From NCBI GenBank assembly GCA_002457645.1, contig NTKH01000005.1, forward strand, positions 1 through 37,037: a stretch of 37,037 nt of DNA, written 5' to 3'. The notes under the pieces are model-generated. The model saw nothing but the letters and a program-made list of their open reading frames with translations. It made no database searches and was not told where the DNA came from. The position numbers and the translations under genes are program-made. Of this stretch, positions 10,048-18,410 are shown one piece after another; position 1 is the stretch's first letter; each line of letters begins with the position of its first letter. This DNA comes from Bacteroidetes bacterium MED-G20. GTDB lineage: Bacteria > Bacteroidota > Bacteroidia > Flavobacteriales_D > Parvicellaceae.

Positions 10048-10992
10048 TTATTGAGAAGATTTAAAATTATTGATTGCCGAAGTAAGTCTTGGTAAAACTT
10101 CAAAAGCATCTCCAATTATTCCATAATCTGCTGCTTTGAAAAAAGGAGCTTCTGGATCAGTGTTAATAACTACAATAACTTTACTCCCATTTACACCAGC
10201 AAGATGTTGAATAGCACCAGAAATACCAGCAGCAATATATAAATTAGGTCTAATTGCAACCCCAGTTTGACCAACATGTTCATGATGTGGTCTCCATCCT
10301 ATATCCGCAACTGGTCTTGAACAAGCAGTAGTTGCTCCCAAAGAATTGGCTAATTCTTCAACAATTCCCCAATTTTCAGGTCCTTTCAGTCCTCTTCCAG
10401 CAGAAACTACCAATTCTGCTTCTGGTAATGGAATTCCATCTCCAAGTGGCTTTAATTCTTTAACTTTTATTCTTGCTTCCCCTAAATCTTCATTAATTTC
10501 AGTGATCAAAGCGGTTGTTTTATTTTCCTTAGGGGGGATAGAGTTTGGTAAAATTGAAATTACCTTAATGGGTGTGTGAACACTTACAAATGCAATGGCT
10601 TTGCCAGAAAAAACATTGGTTTTAACAATAAATTCATCAGATTTTTCAGGAAATGATATGGCTCCAGATATATGACCAGCTTCTAAATTTGCAGCAACTC
10701 TTGGACCTACTGCTTTACCAGTTTGATCTTGAGATAATACGATATATTCACAATTATATTTTTTTACTGCATTAATTATAAGATTTGATAATAATTGTTC
10801 GTTTCTCTCATTAATACTTTTACAAATAAGAACATGCTCAGCTCCAAAATTTCCAGTTTCTAAAAGTAAAGAATCTGATACGTCGCCATAAGTTAATAAA
10901 GTCACATTTCCTAAGCTCTTACCATAAGTTATGGTCTCCTGAACTGCTTTAGTTAATTTATCTTTAATTTCTACAAATACTAATACTGACAT
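10048..10992 (-). CDS. etfA: Electron transfer flavoprotein, alpha subunit
   Basis: C-terminal FAD-domain motifs VVSAGRGLKGPENWGIVEELANSLGATTACSRPVADIGW...VGQTGVAIRPNLYIAAGISGAIQHLAGV. Confidence 0.97.
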   Translation of the reverse strand: MSVLVFVEIKDKLTKAVQETITYGKSLGNVTLLTYGDVSDSLLLETGNFGAEHVLICKSINERNEQLLSNLIINAVKKYNCEYIVLSQDQTGKAVGPRVAANLEAGHISGAISFPEKSDEFIVKTNVFSGKAIAFVSVHTPIKVISILPNSIPPKENKTTALITEINEDLGEARIKVKELKPLGDGIPLPEAELVVSAGRGLKGPENWGIVEELANSLGATTACSRPVADIGWRPHHEHVGQTGVAIRPNLYIAAGISGAIQHLAGVNGSKVIVVINTDPEAPFFKAADYGIIGDAFEVLPRLTSAINNFKSSQ

Positions 10993-10994
10993 AA

Positions 10995-11735
10995 CTATAT
11001 AACTTTTGATTCATTGTGTAATAATTCTACTAGTTCCTCCATATTTTCAGGATCAACATACTTACATCCTGTCTTAGGGTTAGGTAATTCAAACTTAACA
11101 ACAGATGTTAAAGCTTTTTGTTCTACAGGTTCAATCACTTTTAAAGGTTTGGTTCTCGCTGCCATAATTCCTCTCATATTTGGAATTCTTTGCTCAGCCA
11201 TTCCCTTTGAAGCACTTAGAACAAAAGGGAAATCAACTTCCACCACTTCCAATCCACCTTGAACGTCTCTTTCAAGAACTGCTTTAGAACCTTCAGTTTC
11301 TAATTTCGAAGCTAATGAAACAAATGGCATTTCTAAAAGTGCAGATAACATAGAGCCTATTTGAGAACCATTATAGTCAATAGTTTCCTTTCCTGTCATA
11401 ATAATATCATAATCTTCGTTGGCTGCATAATCTGCAATTTGTTTAGCAACGAAATATGAATCAGTTGGATTAGCATTAATTCTTACCGCATCATTAGCTC
11501 CAATTGCTAAGGCTTTCCTTATCGTGGGGTCGTCTGATGAGTTTCCAACGGTAATTGTTGTGACAGTTCCTCCATTTGACTCGACTAACTCTAAAGCTCT
11601 TACAAGTGCATACCATTCATCATATGGATTAACTATATACTGAACACCATTTTGATCAAATTTTGAATTATTATCAACAAAGTTAATTTTACTCGTAGTA
11701 TCAGGAACTTTACTTATACATACTAATATTTTCAT
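10995..11735 (-). CDS. etfB: Electron transfer flavoprotein, beta subunit
   Basis: MKILVCISKVPDTTSKINF...NPYDEWYALVRALEL...GKETIDYNGSQIGSMLSALLEMPFVSLA. Confidence 0.97.
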   Translation of the reverse strand: MKILVCISKVPDTTSKINFVDNNSKFDQNGVQYIVNPYDEWYALVRALELVESNGGTVTTITVGNSSDDPTIRKALAIGANDAVRINANPTDSYFVAKQIADYAANEDYDIIMTGKETIDYNGSQIGSMLSALLEMPFVSLASKLETEGSKAVLERDVQGGLEVVEVDFPFVLSASKGMAEQRIPNMRGIMAARTKPLKVIEPVEQKALTSVVKFELPNPKTGCKYVDPENMEELVELLHNESKVI

Positions 11736-11804
11736 AAAATAAATTAATATAGATTAATATTTTAAAGTTATGTAATTCTTTTAAAAAGACTTAAAATTAT
11801 TCTC

Positions 11805-11830
11805 ATTTTATTATGCATGCATAATAAAAT
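11805..11830. promoter_or_regulatory. Perfect 26-bp palindrome, candidate operator
   Basis: ATTTTATTATGCA|TGCATAATAAAAT: the two 13-bp arms are exact reverse complements with no spacer. Located between the divergent genes etfB and pdhB. Confidence 0.6.
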
Positions 11831-11906
11831 TTCATTAATGGAAAATATTTAATATATAATTTGTTAAAAAAATTAAATAATATTTAAAAAGTCTCATTTT
11901 ATGATT

Positions 11907-11914
11907 TACTTTTG
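11907..11914 (+). promoter_or_regulatory. Putative -7 box TACTTTTG for pdhB
   Basis: Exact TAnnTTTG ending 14 nt before the ATG at 11929. No TTTG at the expected -33 spacing. Confidence 0.5.
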
Positions 11915-11928
11915 GCAAAATTTATACA

Positions 11929-12909
11929 ATGAGAACGGTTCAATATAGAGAAGCTCTTAGAGAGGCAATGGTGGAAGAAATGAGAAAAGACGAAACAGTT
12001 TTTTTAATGGGTGAAGAAGTTGCCGAATATAATGGTGCTTACAAGGTGTCTCAAGGAATGTTGGATGAATTTGGTCCTAAAAGAGTAATTGATACGCCTA
12101 TTGCTGAGCTTGGTTTTGCTGGAATAGCTGTTGGTGCAGCTATGAATGGTCTTAGACCAATTGTTGAATTCATGACTTGGAATTTTGCATTATTAGCCAC
12201 CGATCAAATTATTAATAGTGCAGCAAAAATGCTTCAAATGAGTGGAGGACAATACTCTTGTCCTATTGTTTTTCGAGGGGGAAATGGACCAGCAGGCCAA
12301 TTGGCTGCAACTCACTCACAGAGTTTTGAATCTTTTTATGCGCATGTTCCAGGACTTAAAGTAGTAACTCCATCTAATCCATATGACGCGAAAGGATTGT
12401 TAAAGTCCGCTATTAGAGATAATGATCCTGTCTTAATAATGGAATCTGAAAAAATGTACGGAGATAAAGGTGAAATACCCGAGGGTGAATATTTGATTCC
12501 TATTGGCAAAGCTGATATTAAGCAAAAAGGTGACCATGTTACTATAGTTTCTTTTGGTAAAATTTTAAAAGTTGTTCAGGAAGCTGCTGATGTACTAGAA
12601 AAAGATGGGATTTCGTGTGAAATAATTGATTTAAGATCAGTTCGCCCAATTGATTATGAATGTGTTGTAAATTCTGTCAAAAAAACAAACCGTTGTGTGG
12701 TTGTTGAAGAAAGCTGGCCATTAGCATCTATTTCTGGAGAAATTGCTTACCATTTACAGAGACATGCATTTGATTATTTAGATGCTCCAGTTATGAGAGT
12801 TATGCAAGCTGATACCCCATTTGCATTTTCAAAAGTTTTAATTGAAGAAGCACTTCCAAGTGTTCAAAAAATAATTGATTCAGTAAAATCCAGTCTGTAC
12901 GTTAGTTAA
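11929..12909 (+). CDS. pdhB: Pyruvate dehydrogenase complex E1 component, beta subunit
   Basis: MRTVQYREALREAMVEEMRKDETVFLMGEEVAEYNGAYKVSQGMLDEFGPKRVIDTPIAELGFAGIAVGAAMNGLRPIVEFMTWNF. Confidence 0.96.
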   Translation: MRTVQYREALREAMVEEMRKDETVFLMGEEVAEYNGAYKVSQGMLDEFGPKRVIDTPIAELGFAGIAVGAAMNGLRPIVEFMTWNFALLATDQIINSAAKMLQMSGGQYSCPIVFRGGNGPAGQLAATHSQSFESFYAHVPGLKVVTPSNPYDAKGLLKSAIRDNDPVLIMESEKMYGDKGEIPEGEYLIPIGKADIKQKGDHVTIVSFGKILKVVQEAADVLEKDGISCEIIDLRSVRPIDYECVVNSVKKTNRCVVVEESWPLASISGEIAYHLQRHAFDYLDAPVMRVMQADTPFAFSKVLIEEALPSVQKIIDSVKSSLYVS

Positions 12910-12913
12910 ATTA

Positions 12914-14134
12914 TTAAAGAGCTGAGATTAATAAGTCAAGGTTTTTGTGCGGTAGGTCAAATGCTTCCCCCAAAATAGAGGAAGTCAGCGTTCCATTATA
13001 TATGTAAACTCCGTGTCTAAAACCTTTAGCGCTTTGAATCAACTTTTCACAACCACCACTATCAGCAATTTCAATCAATAAGGGAGAAAATATATTACTA
13101 AGACTATAACTTGCTGTTCTAGATACTCTTGAACCTATATTTGGAACGCAATAATGAATGACGTCGTGTTTAATAAATGTTGGTTTTTGATGAGTGGTAA
13201 TTTTCGATGTTTCAAAGCACCCCCCTTTATCAATACTAACATCTACAATTACAGATCCTGATTTCATTTTCTTAACCATATCTTCGCTAACTACACAAGG
13301 TGTTCTAAAAGAAGAAGCACTAATTGCGCCAATTGCTACATCGCATCTTTTTAATGCTTTCTCTAAAACTTTGGGTTGAATTACGGATGTAAATACTTTG
13401 TGTCCTATCTCATTTTGTAACCTTCTTAGCTTAAATAATGAATTATCAAATACCTTAACAGAAACTCCTAATGCTAATGCAGCACTTGCCGCAAATTGTC
13501 CAACAGTACCAGCTCCAATAATTACTAATTCTGGAGGAGAAATTCCTGCAACTCCACCTAACATTAAACCTTTTCCATTATTAGCATTACTCATTAACTC
13601 AGCAGCGATAAGAAAAGATGTTGTTCCTGCTATCTCTCCCATGGACCTGATCAATGGAAAAGAACCGTTTTCATCTTCAATATAATCCCAAGCAATTGCT
13701 GTAATTTTTTTTGACATTAATTTTTCCAAGGCATCTTTAGGTTGGACTGTCAATTGTAAAGCAGAAAATAGTATCTGCTTATATTTCATCAATGAAATTT
13801 CTTTATTATTTGGGGGACTGACTTTTAAGATAATATCTGCCTGATAAACTTCTTTTGTATCATGTATTATTTCCGCTCCTAACTCACTATAATCAGAATC
13901 CGAAAAATTAGCTTTTTGTCCTGCACCAGATTCAACAACTACCCTATGACCATTAGCAACAAGAAATCCAACAGATTCTGGAACTAAAGCTACTCTTTGT
14001 TCTTGAAGTTCAGTTTCTTTAGGGATACCAATATATAAACTTTGATTTTTTTGACCTATTTCTAACATTTCTTCCTTTGGAGAAAGAGAAGCTTGAAAAG
14101 CCAATGATTTTAACGCATCTCCGGATAAACTCAT
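12914..14134 (-). CDS. ald: Alanine dehydrogenase
   Basis: IGIPKETELQEQRVALVPESVGFLVANGHRVVVESGAGQKANFSDSDY...VVIGAGTVGQFAASAALALGVSVKVFDN-type NAD-binding site. AlaDH/PNT family. Confidence 0.9.
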   Translation of the reverse strand: MSLSGDALKSLAFQASLSPKEEMLEIGQKNQSLYIGIPKETELQEQRVALVPESVGFLVANGHRVVVESGAGQKANFSDSDYSELGAEIIHDTKEVYQADIILKVSPPNNKEISLMKYKQILFSALQLTVQPKDALEKLMSKKITAIAWDYIEDENGSFPLIRSMGEIAGTTSFLIAAELMSNANNGKGLMLGGVAGISPPELVIIGAGTVGQFAASAALALGVSVKVFDNSLFKLRRLQNEIGHKVFTSVIQPKVLEKALKRCDVAIGAISASSFRTPCVVSEDMVKKMKSGSVIVDVSIDKGGCFETSKITTHQKPTFIKHDVIHYCVPNIGSRVSRTASYSLSNIFSPLLIEIADSGGCEKLIQSAKGFRHGVYIYNGTLTSSILGEAFDLPHKNLDLLISAL

Positions 14135-14550
14135 GTCTCAATAGTAATTTTACGTAAATTATTCTCAATATTAATATCAATCTTTACGTAATTATTTGGT
14201 AAAAAGTTATGGATTTTTTCTGGCCATTCAATAAAACAAAGATTTTTACCATATAATATTTCTAGCAATCCTATATTTTCTATTTCATTTTCATTTTCAA
14301 TTCTATAACAATCAACATGATAAATAGACTGACTTTTATTTCCTAAATAAGTGTTGATGATACTAAAAGTAGGGGAACTGGCTTCTTTAATTCCAAAAAG
14401 AGCAACTATATACTTTATCAAAGTAGTCTTTCCACTGCCCATTTCTCCATCAAACAAAAAAATACGATTATTAGAGGATAACTTATGTATTTTTTCAGCA
14501 ACCTTGGAAAGATCATTAATAGAACTAACAGAGAATGTGATGGGAGACAT
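14131..14550 (-). CDS. tsaE: tRNA threonylcarbamoyladenosine biosynthesis ATPase TsaE
   Basis: FLFDGEMGSGKTTLIKYIVALFGIKEASSPTFSIINTY...IYHVDCYRIENENEIENIG...FIEWPEKI. Confidence 0.95.
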   Translation of the reverse strand: MSPITFSVSSINDLSKVAEKIHKLSSNNRIFLFDGEMGSGKTTLIKYIVALFGIKEASSPTFSIINTYLGNKSQSIYHVDCYRIENENEIENIGLLEILYGKNLCFIEWPEKIHNFLPNNYVKIDINIENNLRKITIET

Positions 14551-15317
14551 TATTTTGAGGCTATGTAAATAAGTTCTGAAGGATTTAGTCTCAACTTTTT
14601 ATAATCAAAATCCTTTAAAGATTCTTTAGGATCAAAAATATTTATTTTAAACCCAACTTTTTCAAGTTTTTTAGGATAATCTAAACCATATAATCTAAGA
14701 TGATCTTTTTGCCAAAAATGGATTTCTCTTTCCTTAGGATCAGTGATATTTGAATCTTCATAAGTTTCTTGATTGTTATAATCAATAGGAACTTGAAAAA
14801 TCCCCCAGCCGCCTTTCTTCATAACACGATATAACTCTTTCATACATTGATAATCATCTTCCACATGTTCTAAAACATGGTTGCAAAATATTACATCGAA
14901 AGAATTCTCTTCAAGAGGAATTTGATGCAAATCAAAATGAATATCTGCAATTGGAGATACCATATCAGCAGTCAAATAGTCGATATTTTTTTGTTTTTTA
15001 AATATTGGATAAAAACATTGCTCAGGTGCTATGTGAAGAACTTTTTGTTTATCAACTTTAAAAAAGTTACTTTTTTTAAGATACAACCACATGAGTCTAT
15101 GTCTCTCTAATGTTAAATCGTAAGGACATAATACATTTTCTCTATGAGCAGTGCTAGAACCATAAGAAAGGAATTTTCTAAAATTTTTTTCACATACAGG
15201 ACAGTGAACTTTATTTCCAGAATAAGCAAAAGGAGCAAAAAATTTAAAAATATAACTCAACCTAATTAAAAGTGGCCTTGGAAGTGAATTAAGTAAAAAT
15301 TTATATAGCTTTTTCAT
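14550..15317 (-). CDS. Class I SAM-dependent methyltransferase with N-terminal zinc-ribbon-like CPVC segment
   Basis: VHCPVCEKNFRKFLSYGSSTAHRENVLCPYDLTLERHR, followed by FDVIFCNHVLEHVEDDYQCMKELYRVMKKGGWGIFQVP (Methyltransferase_11-type motifs). Confidence 0.88.
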   Translation of the reverse strand: MKKLYKFLLNSLPRPLLIRLSYIFKFFAPFAYSGNKVHCPVCEKNFRKFLSYGSSTAHRENVLCPYDLTLERHRLMWLYLKKSNFFKVDKQKVLHIAPEQCFYPIFKKQKNIDYLTADMVSPIADIHFDLHQIPLEENSFDVIFCNHVLEHVEDDYQCMKELYRVMKKGGWGIFQVPIDYNNQETYEDSNITDPKEREIHFWQKDHLRLYGLDYPKKLEKVGFKINIFDPKESLKDFDYKKLRLNPSELIYIASK

Positions 15318-15646
15318 TTTAGAAGCTGGTCTATTTCTTGAGCATAATCAAAAGAATCGTCTCTGTAAAAGTGCAATTCAGGCATTTTTCTTAGTTGATT
15401 TCTTACTACCTTGCTTAATTCATGTCTAATCAATTTTGAATGATCTAGAATATTCTGAAAAGATGCATCGTTATTCTTACCACCAAAAATACTTATATAA
15501 ACTTTAGCGATAGATAAATCAGGGCTCATCCTTACAACTGTTGTAGTAATCATAGCTCCTTTGGCAATTATAATAGCATTTTGCTGGAAGAATTTTCCCA
15601 ATTCTTTTTTAATTACACTGGCTATTTTTTCTTGTCTTACACTCAT
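15314..15646 (-). CDS. rbfA: Ribosome-binding factor A (start reassigned to 15646)
   Basis: MSVRQEKIASVIKKELGKFFQQNA...TVVRMSPDLSIAKVYISIFG...IRHELSKVVRNQLRKMPELHFYRDDSFDYAQEIDQLL. The ORF's upstream ATG at 15676 lies 5' of a TAAATTTG box, so 15646 is preferred. Confidence 0.88.
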   Translation of the reverse strand: MSVRQEKIASVIKKELGKFFQQNAIIIAKGAMITTTVVRMSPDLSIAKVYISIFGGKNNDASFQNILDHSKLIRHELSKVVRNQLRKMPELHFYRDDSFDYAQEIDQLLK

Positions 15647-15654
15647 AGAATTTG

Positions 15655-15662
15655 CAAATTTA
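15655..15662 (-). promoter_or_regulatory. Putative -7 box TAAATTTG for rbfA
   Basis: Exact TAnnTTTG on the minus strand, ending 8 nt before the ATG at 15646. Confidence 0.4.
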
Positions 15663-15718
15663 GAAAAAGAGATCACTTTAACACAATACTATTGCATATT
15701 GATTTTTGTAGATCTATT

Positions 15719-15739
15719 AGTTAACTAAGTATGTTAACT
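15719..15739. promoter_or_regulatory. Inverted repeat AGTTAAC-N7-GTTAACT overlapping the ABC exporter promoter
   Basis: Exact 7-bp arms with a 7-nt spacer. The right arm overlaps TAACTTTG (15735-15742), 14 nt before the ATG at 15757. Confidence 0.45.
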
Positions 15740-15742
15740 TTG
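15735..15742 (+). promoter_or_regulatory. Putative -7 box TAACTTTG for the ABC exporter gene
   Basis: Exact TAnnTTTG. The nearest TTTG upstream (15705-15708) is 26 nt away, longer than usual. Confidence 0.45.
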
Positions 15743-15756
15743 CTTTAGAAATTATA

Positions 15757-17589
15757 ATGAAAAACTTATTAAGAATAGCGAAAATCACATTACAGTTTAG
15801 AAAATCTCTTTTTTTAAACTTGGGGTTTAACATTCTAGGAATGTTTTTTTCTATATTTTCATTTGCCATGATTATCCCTCTTTTAAGAATCATTTTTAAT
15901 TCTTCGATGGATGTTTTTCAGAAAATGGTTAATTCTTACAATGGAATTTTTAGTTGGTCAAAAGAAGGAATTGTAGATTTTGTTAATTTTAGTCTTGCTC
16001 AGTATGCTATAACCAATGGTAGGTATTCCACACTTATTCTTATATGTGGATTTTTGGTGGTGATGGTGTTTTTAAAAAATACTTTTACTTTTTTAAGTAC
16101 CTTTTTTCTTTCTGATCTAGTTCAGTCCTCCATTAAAAGTTTAAGAGAGTTGATGTATCAAAAAGTATTAATACTTCCATTAAAATTTTTTTCTGAGGAA
16201 AAGAAAGGGGATTTACTATCAATGTTTTCAGCTGACTTAAAAGAAGTTGAACTATCTATAAAAGCCACTACTAATGCAATTTTTAAAGATCCTTTTTATG
16301 TATTGGGATATTTTTTAACCCTTTTCGTTATTAGTTTTAAGTTAACTATTTTCATTGTCTTATTCTTACCTTTTGCTGGTTTTATTATATCAAAAATCAG
16401 TAATGGACTTAGAAAAAGATCTCAAAAAGGCCAAGAAAACCTAGGTAGTATTTTATCCCTAACTGAAGAAACTTTATTTGGACTAAGAATTATTAAAAGT
16501 TTCAATGCTCAAAAATTTATGAAAAAAAGATTTAACGATAAGAGTTATTCTTTGTATAACTTAATGTTAGGAATTAATCGACGTGTTTATTTAGCTTCTC
16601 CAGTTAGTGAATTTTTGGGAGTTTTAGCGACCTCAGGAGTGTTACTTTATGGTGGAAATTTAGTTTTTAAAGGAGAAATACAACCCGATGTATTTATTGG
16701 TTATTTAATTTTATTTTCTCAACTTATAAGTCCTTTTAAATCCATTTCTAAAGCCATATATGACTCATCACAAGGAATTGCAGCACTTGAAAGAATTGAA
16801 AAAATTACTTTGGAGAAAACAATGATTTCAGATATTGAATCAAATGAAGAAAAATTCATTTTTTCAAAAGAAGTAAGTTTTAATAAAGTCTCCTTTAAAT
16901 ATGATAAAGATGATGTTCTTAATAATATTTCTTTTAAAATTAGTAAAGGGGAAACTGTTGCAATTGTTGGACATTCTGGAGCAGGTAAATCAACAATAGC
17001 AGATTTATTAATACGTTACTATGACGTCCAATCAGGATCCATCAAAATTGATAATAAAAATATTCAAGAATTAAGCTTAAATCAACTAAGGGATTTAATG
17101 GGAGTTGTAACACAAGAATCTATATTGTTTAATGACTCTGTTATCAATAATATAGGCCTGGGACTTAAAGAAATTGACCATAATCAAGCAATTAAATCTT
17201 CCAAAATGGCTAATGCACACGATTTTATTGAAAATATGGAAAAAAAATACCATACTCAGATTGGTGATGCAGGGAATAAATTATCAGGTGGAGAAAAACA
17301 AAGGTTAAGTATTGCAAGAGCTATTTATAAAAATCCTGAAATCTTAATTTTAGATGAAGCAACTTCCTCTCTAGATACTAAATCTGAAAAATCAGTTCAA
17401 CAAGCATTGGATAGATTGATGAAGAACAGAACATCTTTAGTCATTGCTCATAGACTTTCTACCATTCAAAATGCAGATAAAATAATTGTATTGGATAAAG
17501 GAAAAATTGTTGAAATGGGGAGCCATAAAGAACTGATTGAAAAAAATAATTTTTATAAAAACTTTATTGACATGCAATCTTTTAGCTAA
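15757..17589 (+). CDS. ABC transporter ATP-binding/permease protein, MsbA-like exporter half-transporter
   Basis: N-terminal transmembrane domain; Walker A GHSGAGKST; signature LSGGEKQRLSIARA; Walker B ILILDEATSSLD. Confidence 0.95.
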   Translation: MKNLLRIAKITLQFRKSLFLNLGFNILGMFFSIFSFAMIIPLLRIIFNSSMDVFQKMVNSYNGIFSWSKEGIVDFVNFSLAQYAITNGRYSTLILICGFLVVMVFLKNTFTFLSTFFLSDLVQSSIKSLRELMYQKVLILPLKFFSEEKKGDLLSMFSADLKEVELSIKATTNAIFKDPFYVLGYFLTLFVISFKLTIFIVLFLPFAGFIISKISNGLRKRSQKGQENLGSILSLTEETLFGLRIIKSFNAQKFMKKRFNDKSYSLYNLMLGINRRVYLASPVSEFLGVLATSGVLLYGGNLVFKGEIQPDVFIGYLILFSQLISPFKSISKAIYDSSQGIAALERIEKITLEKTMISDIESNEEKFIFSKEVSFNKVSFKYDKDDVLNNISFKISKGETVAIVGHSGAGKSTIADLLIRYYDVQSGSIKIDNKNIQELSLNQLRDLMGVVTQESILFNDSVINNIGLGLKEIDHNQAIKSSKMANAHDFIENMEKKYHTQIGDAGNKLSGGEKQRLSIARAIYKNPEILILDEATSSLDTKSEKSVQQALDRLMKNRTSLVIAHRLSTIQNADKIIVLDKGKIVEMGSHKELIEKNNFYKNFIDMQSFS

Positions 17590-18353
17590 TGTATGTGAAA
17601 CCAAAAAAATATCTTGGTCAACATTTTTTATTAAATGATTCTATAAGTCAAAGGATTTCTGCTTCTTTATGTATTGAAAAAAATCATAATTTAATTGAAA
17701 TAGGACCAGGAACTGGCGCATTAACCAAGTTTTTGTTACAAGAAAAAATAAACTTAGTTACATTCGAAATTGACCAAGAATCTATTGAATATTTAAATCT
17801 CAATTTTCCAAATTTAAAAGTATATAACCAAGATATTTTAAATGTTAACTGGGCTACATTATTCAATAATAATTTTTCTGTAACTGGAAATTTTCCTTAT
17901 AATATTTCATCTCAAATTTTATTTAAAATATATGAAAATAGAGATAGAGTAGATAAAATGGTGGGAATGTTTCAAAAAGAGGTGGCTGAAAGGTTGTGCT
18001 CTGGACCAGGAACTAAAAAATATGGAATTCTTTCGGTTTTAATTCAAGCATTTTATAATGTTAATTACCTTTTTACTGTTAATGAAGATGCATTTGATCC
18101 TCCACCAAAAGTTAAATCTGGAGTCGTAAAAATTAAAAGAAATAATATTAAGAAATTAGACTGTGATGAAAAACTTTTTTTCAGAGTGGTGAAAGCTGTC
18201 TTTAATCAAAGGAGGAAAATGGCCAGAAATTCCTTAAAAGCTATGTTTGGTGATAATAAAATTGATCACTTGTTATTAACCAAAAGACCAGAGCAACTTT
18301 CAGTAAGTGATTTTATTGAACTAACTAAGTTGTTAGAATCCAAAATTAAGTAA
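17589..18353 (+). CDS. rsmA: 16S rRNA (adenine1518/1519-N6)-dimethyltransferase
   Basis: KKYLGQHFLLNDSISQRI...LIEIGPGTGALTKFLL...VTGNFPYNISSQILFKI...VFNQRRKMARNSLK. Confidence 0.97.
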   Translation: MYVKPKKYLGQHFLLNDSISQRISASLCIEKNHNLIEIGPGTGALTKFLLQEKINLVTFEIDQESIEYLNLNFPNLKVYNQDILNVNWATLFNNNFSVTGNFPYNISSQILFKIYENRDRVDKMVGMFQKEVAERLCSGPGTKKYGILSVLIQAFYNVNYLFTVNEDAFDPPPKVKSGVVKIKRNNIKKLDCDEKLFFRVVKAVFNQRRKMARNSLKAMFGDNKIDHLLLTKRPEQLSVSDFIELTKLLESKIK

Positions 18354-18410
18354 GGATATTCCAGCTAATAATTCCTATTTTAGCGTAGATTAATTCTCAA
18401 CACTTTTGTA

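Noticed and set aside
10346-11262. Plus-strand ORFs of 77 and 82 aa
   Set aside because: Antisense to etfA and etfB. Treated as shadow ORFs.
13194-13685. Plus-strand ORFs of 61 and 95 aa
   Set aside because: Antisense to ald. No start context or recognisable domain.
18354-18410. Possible M-box/Mg riboswitch upstream of mgtE
   Set aside because: Only 57 bp between rsmA and mgtE, too short for an M-box and without a structured leader.
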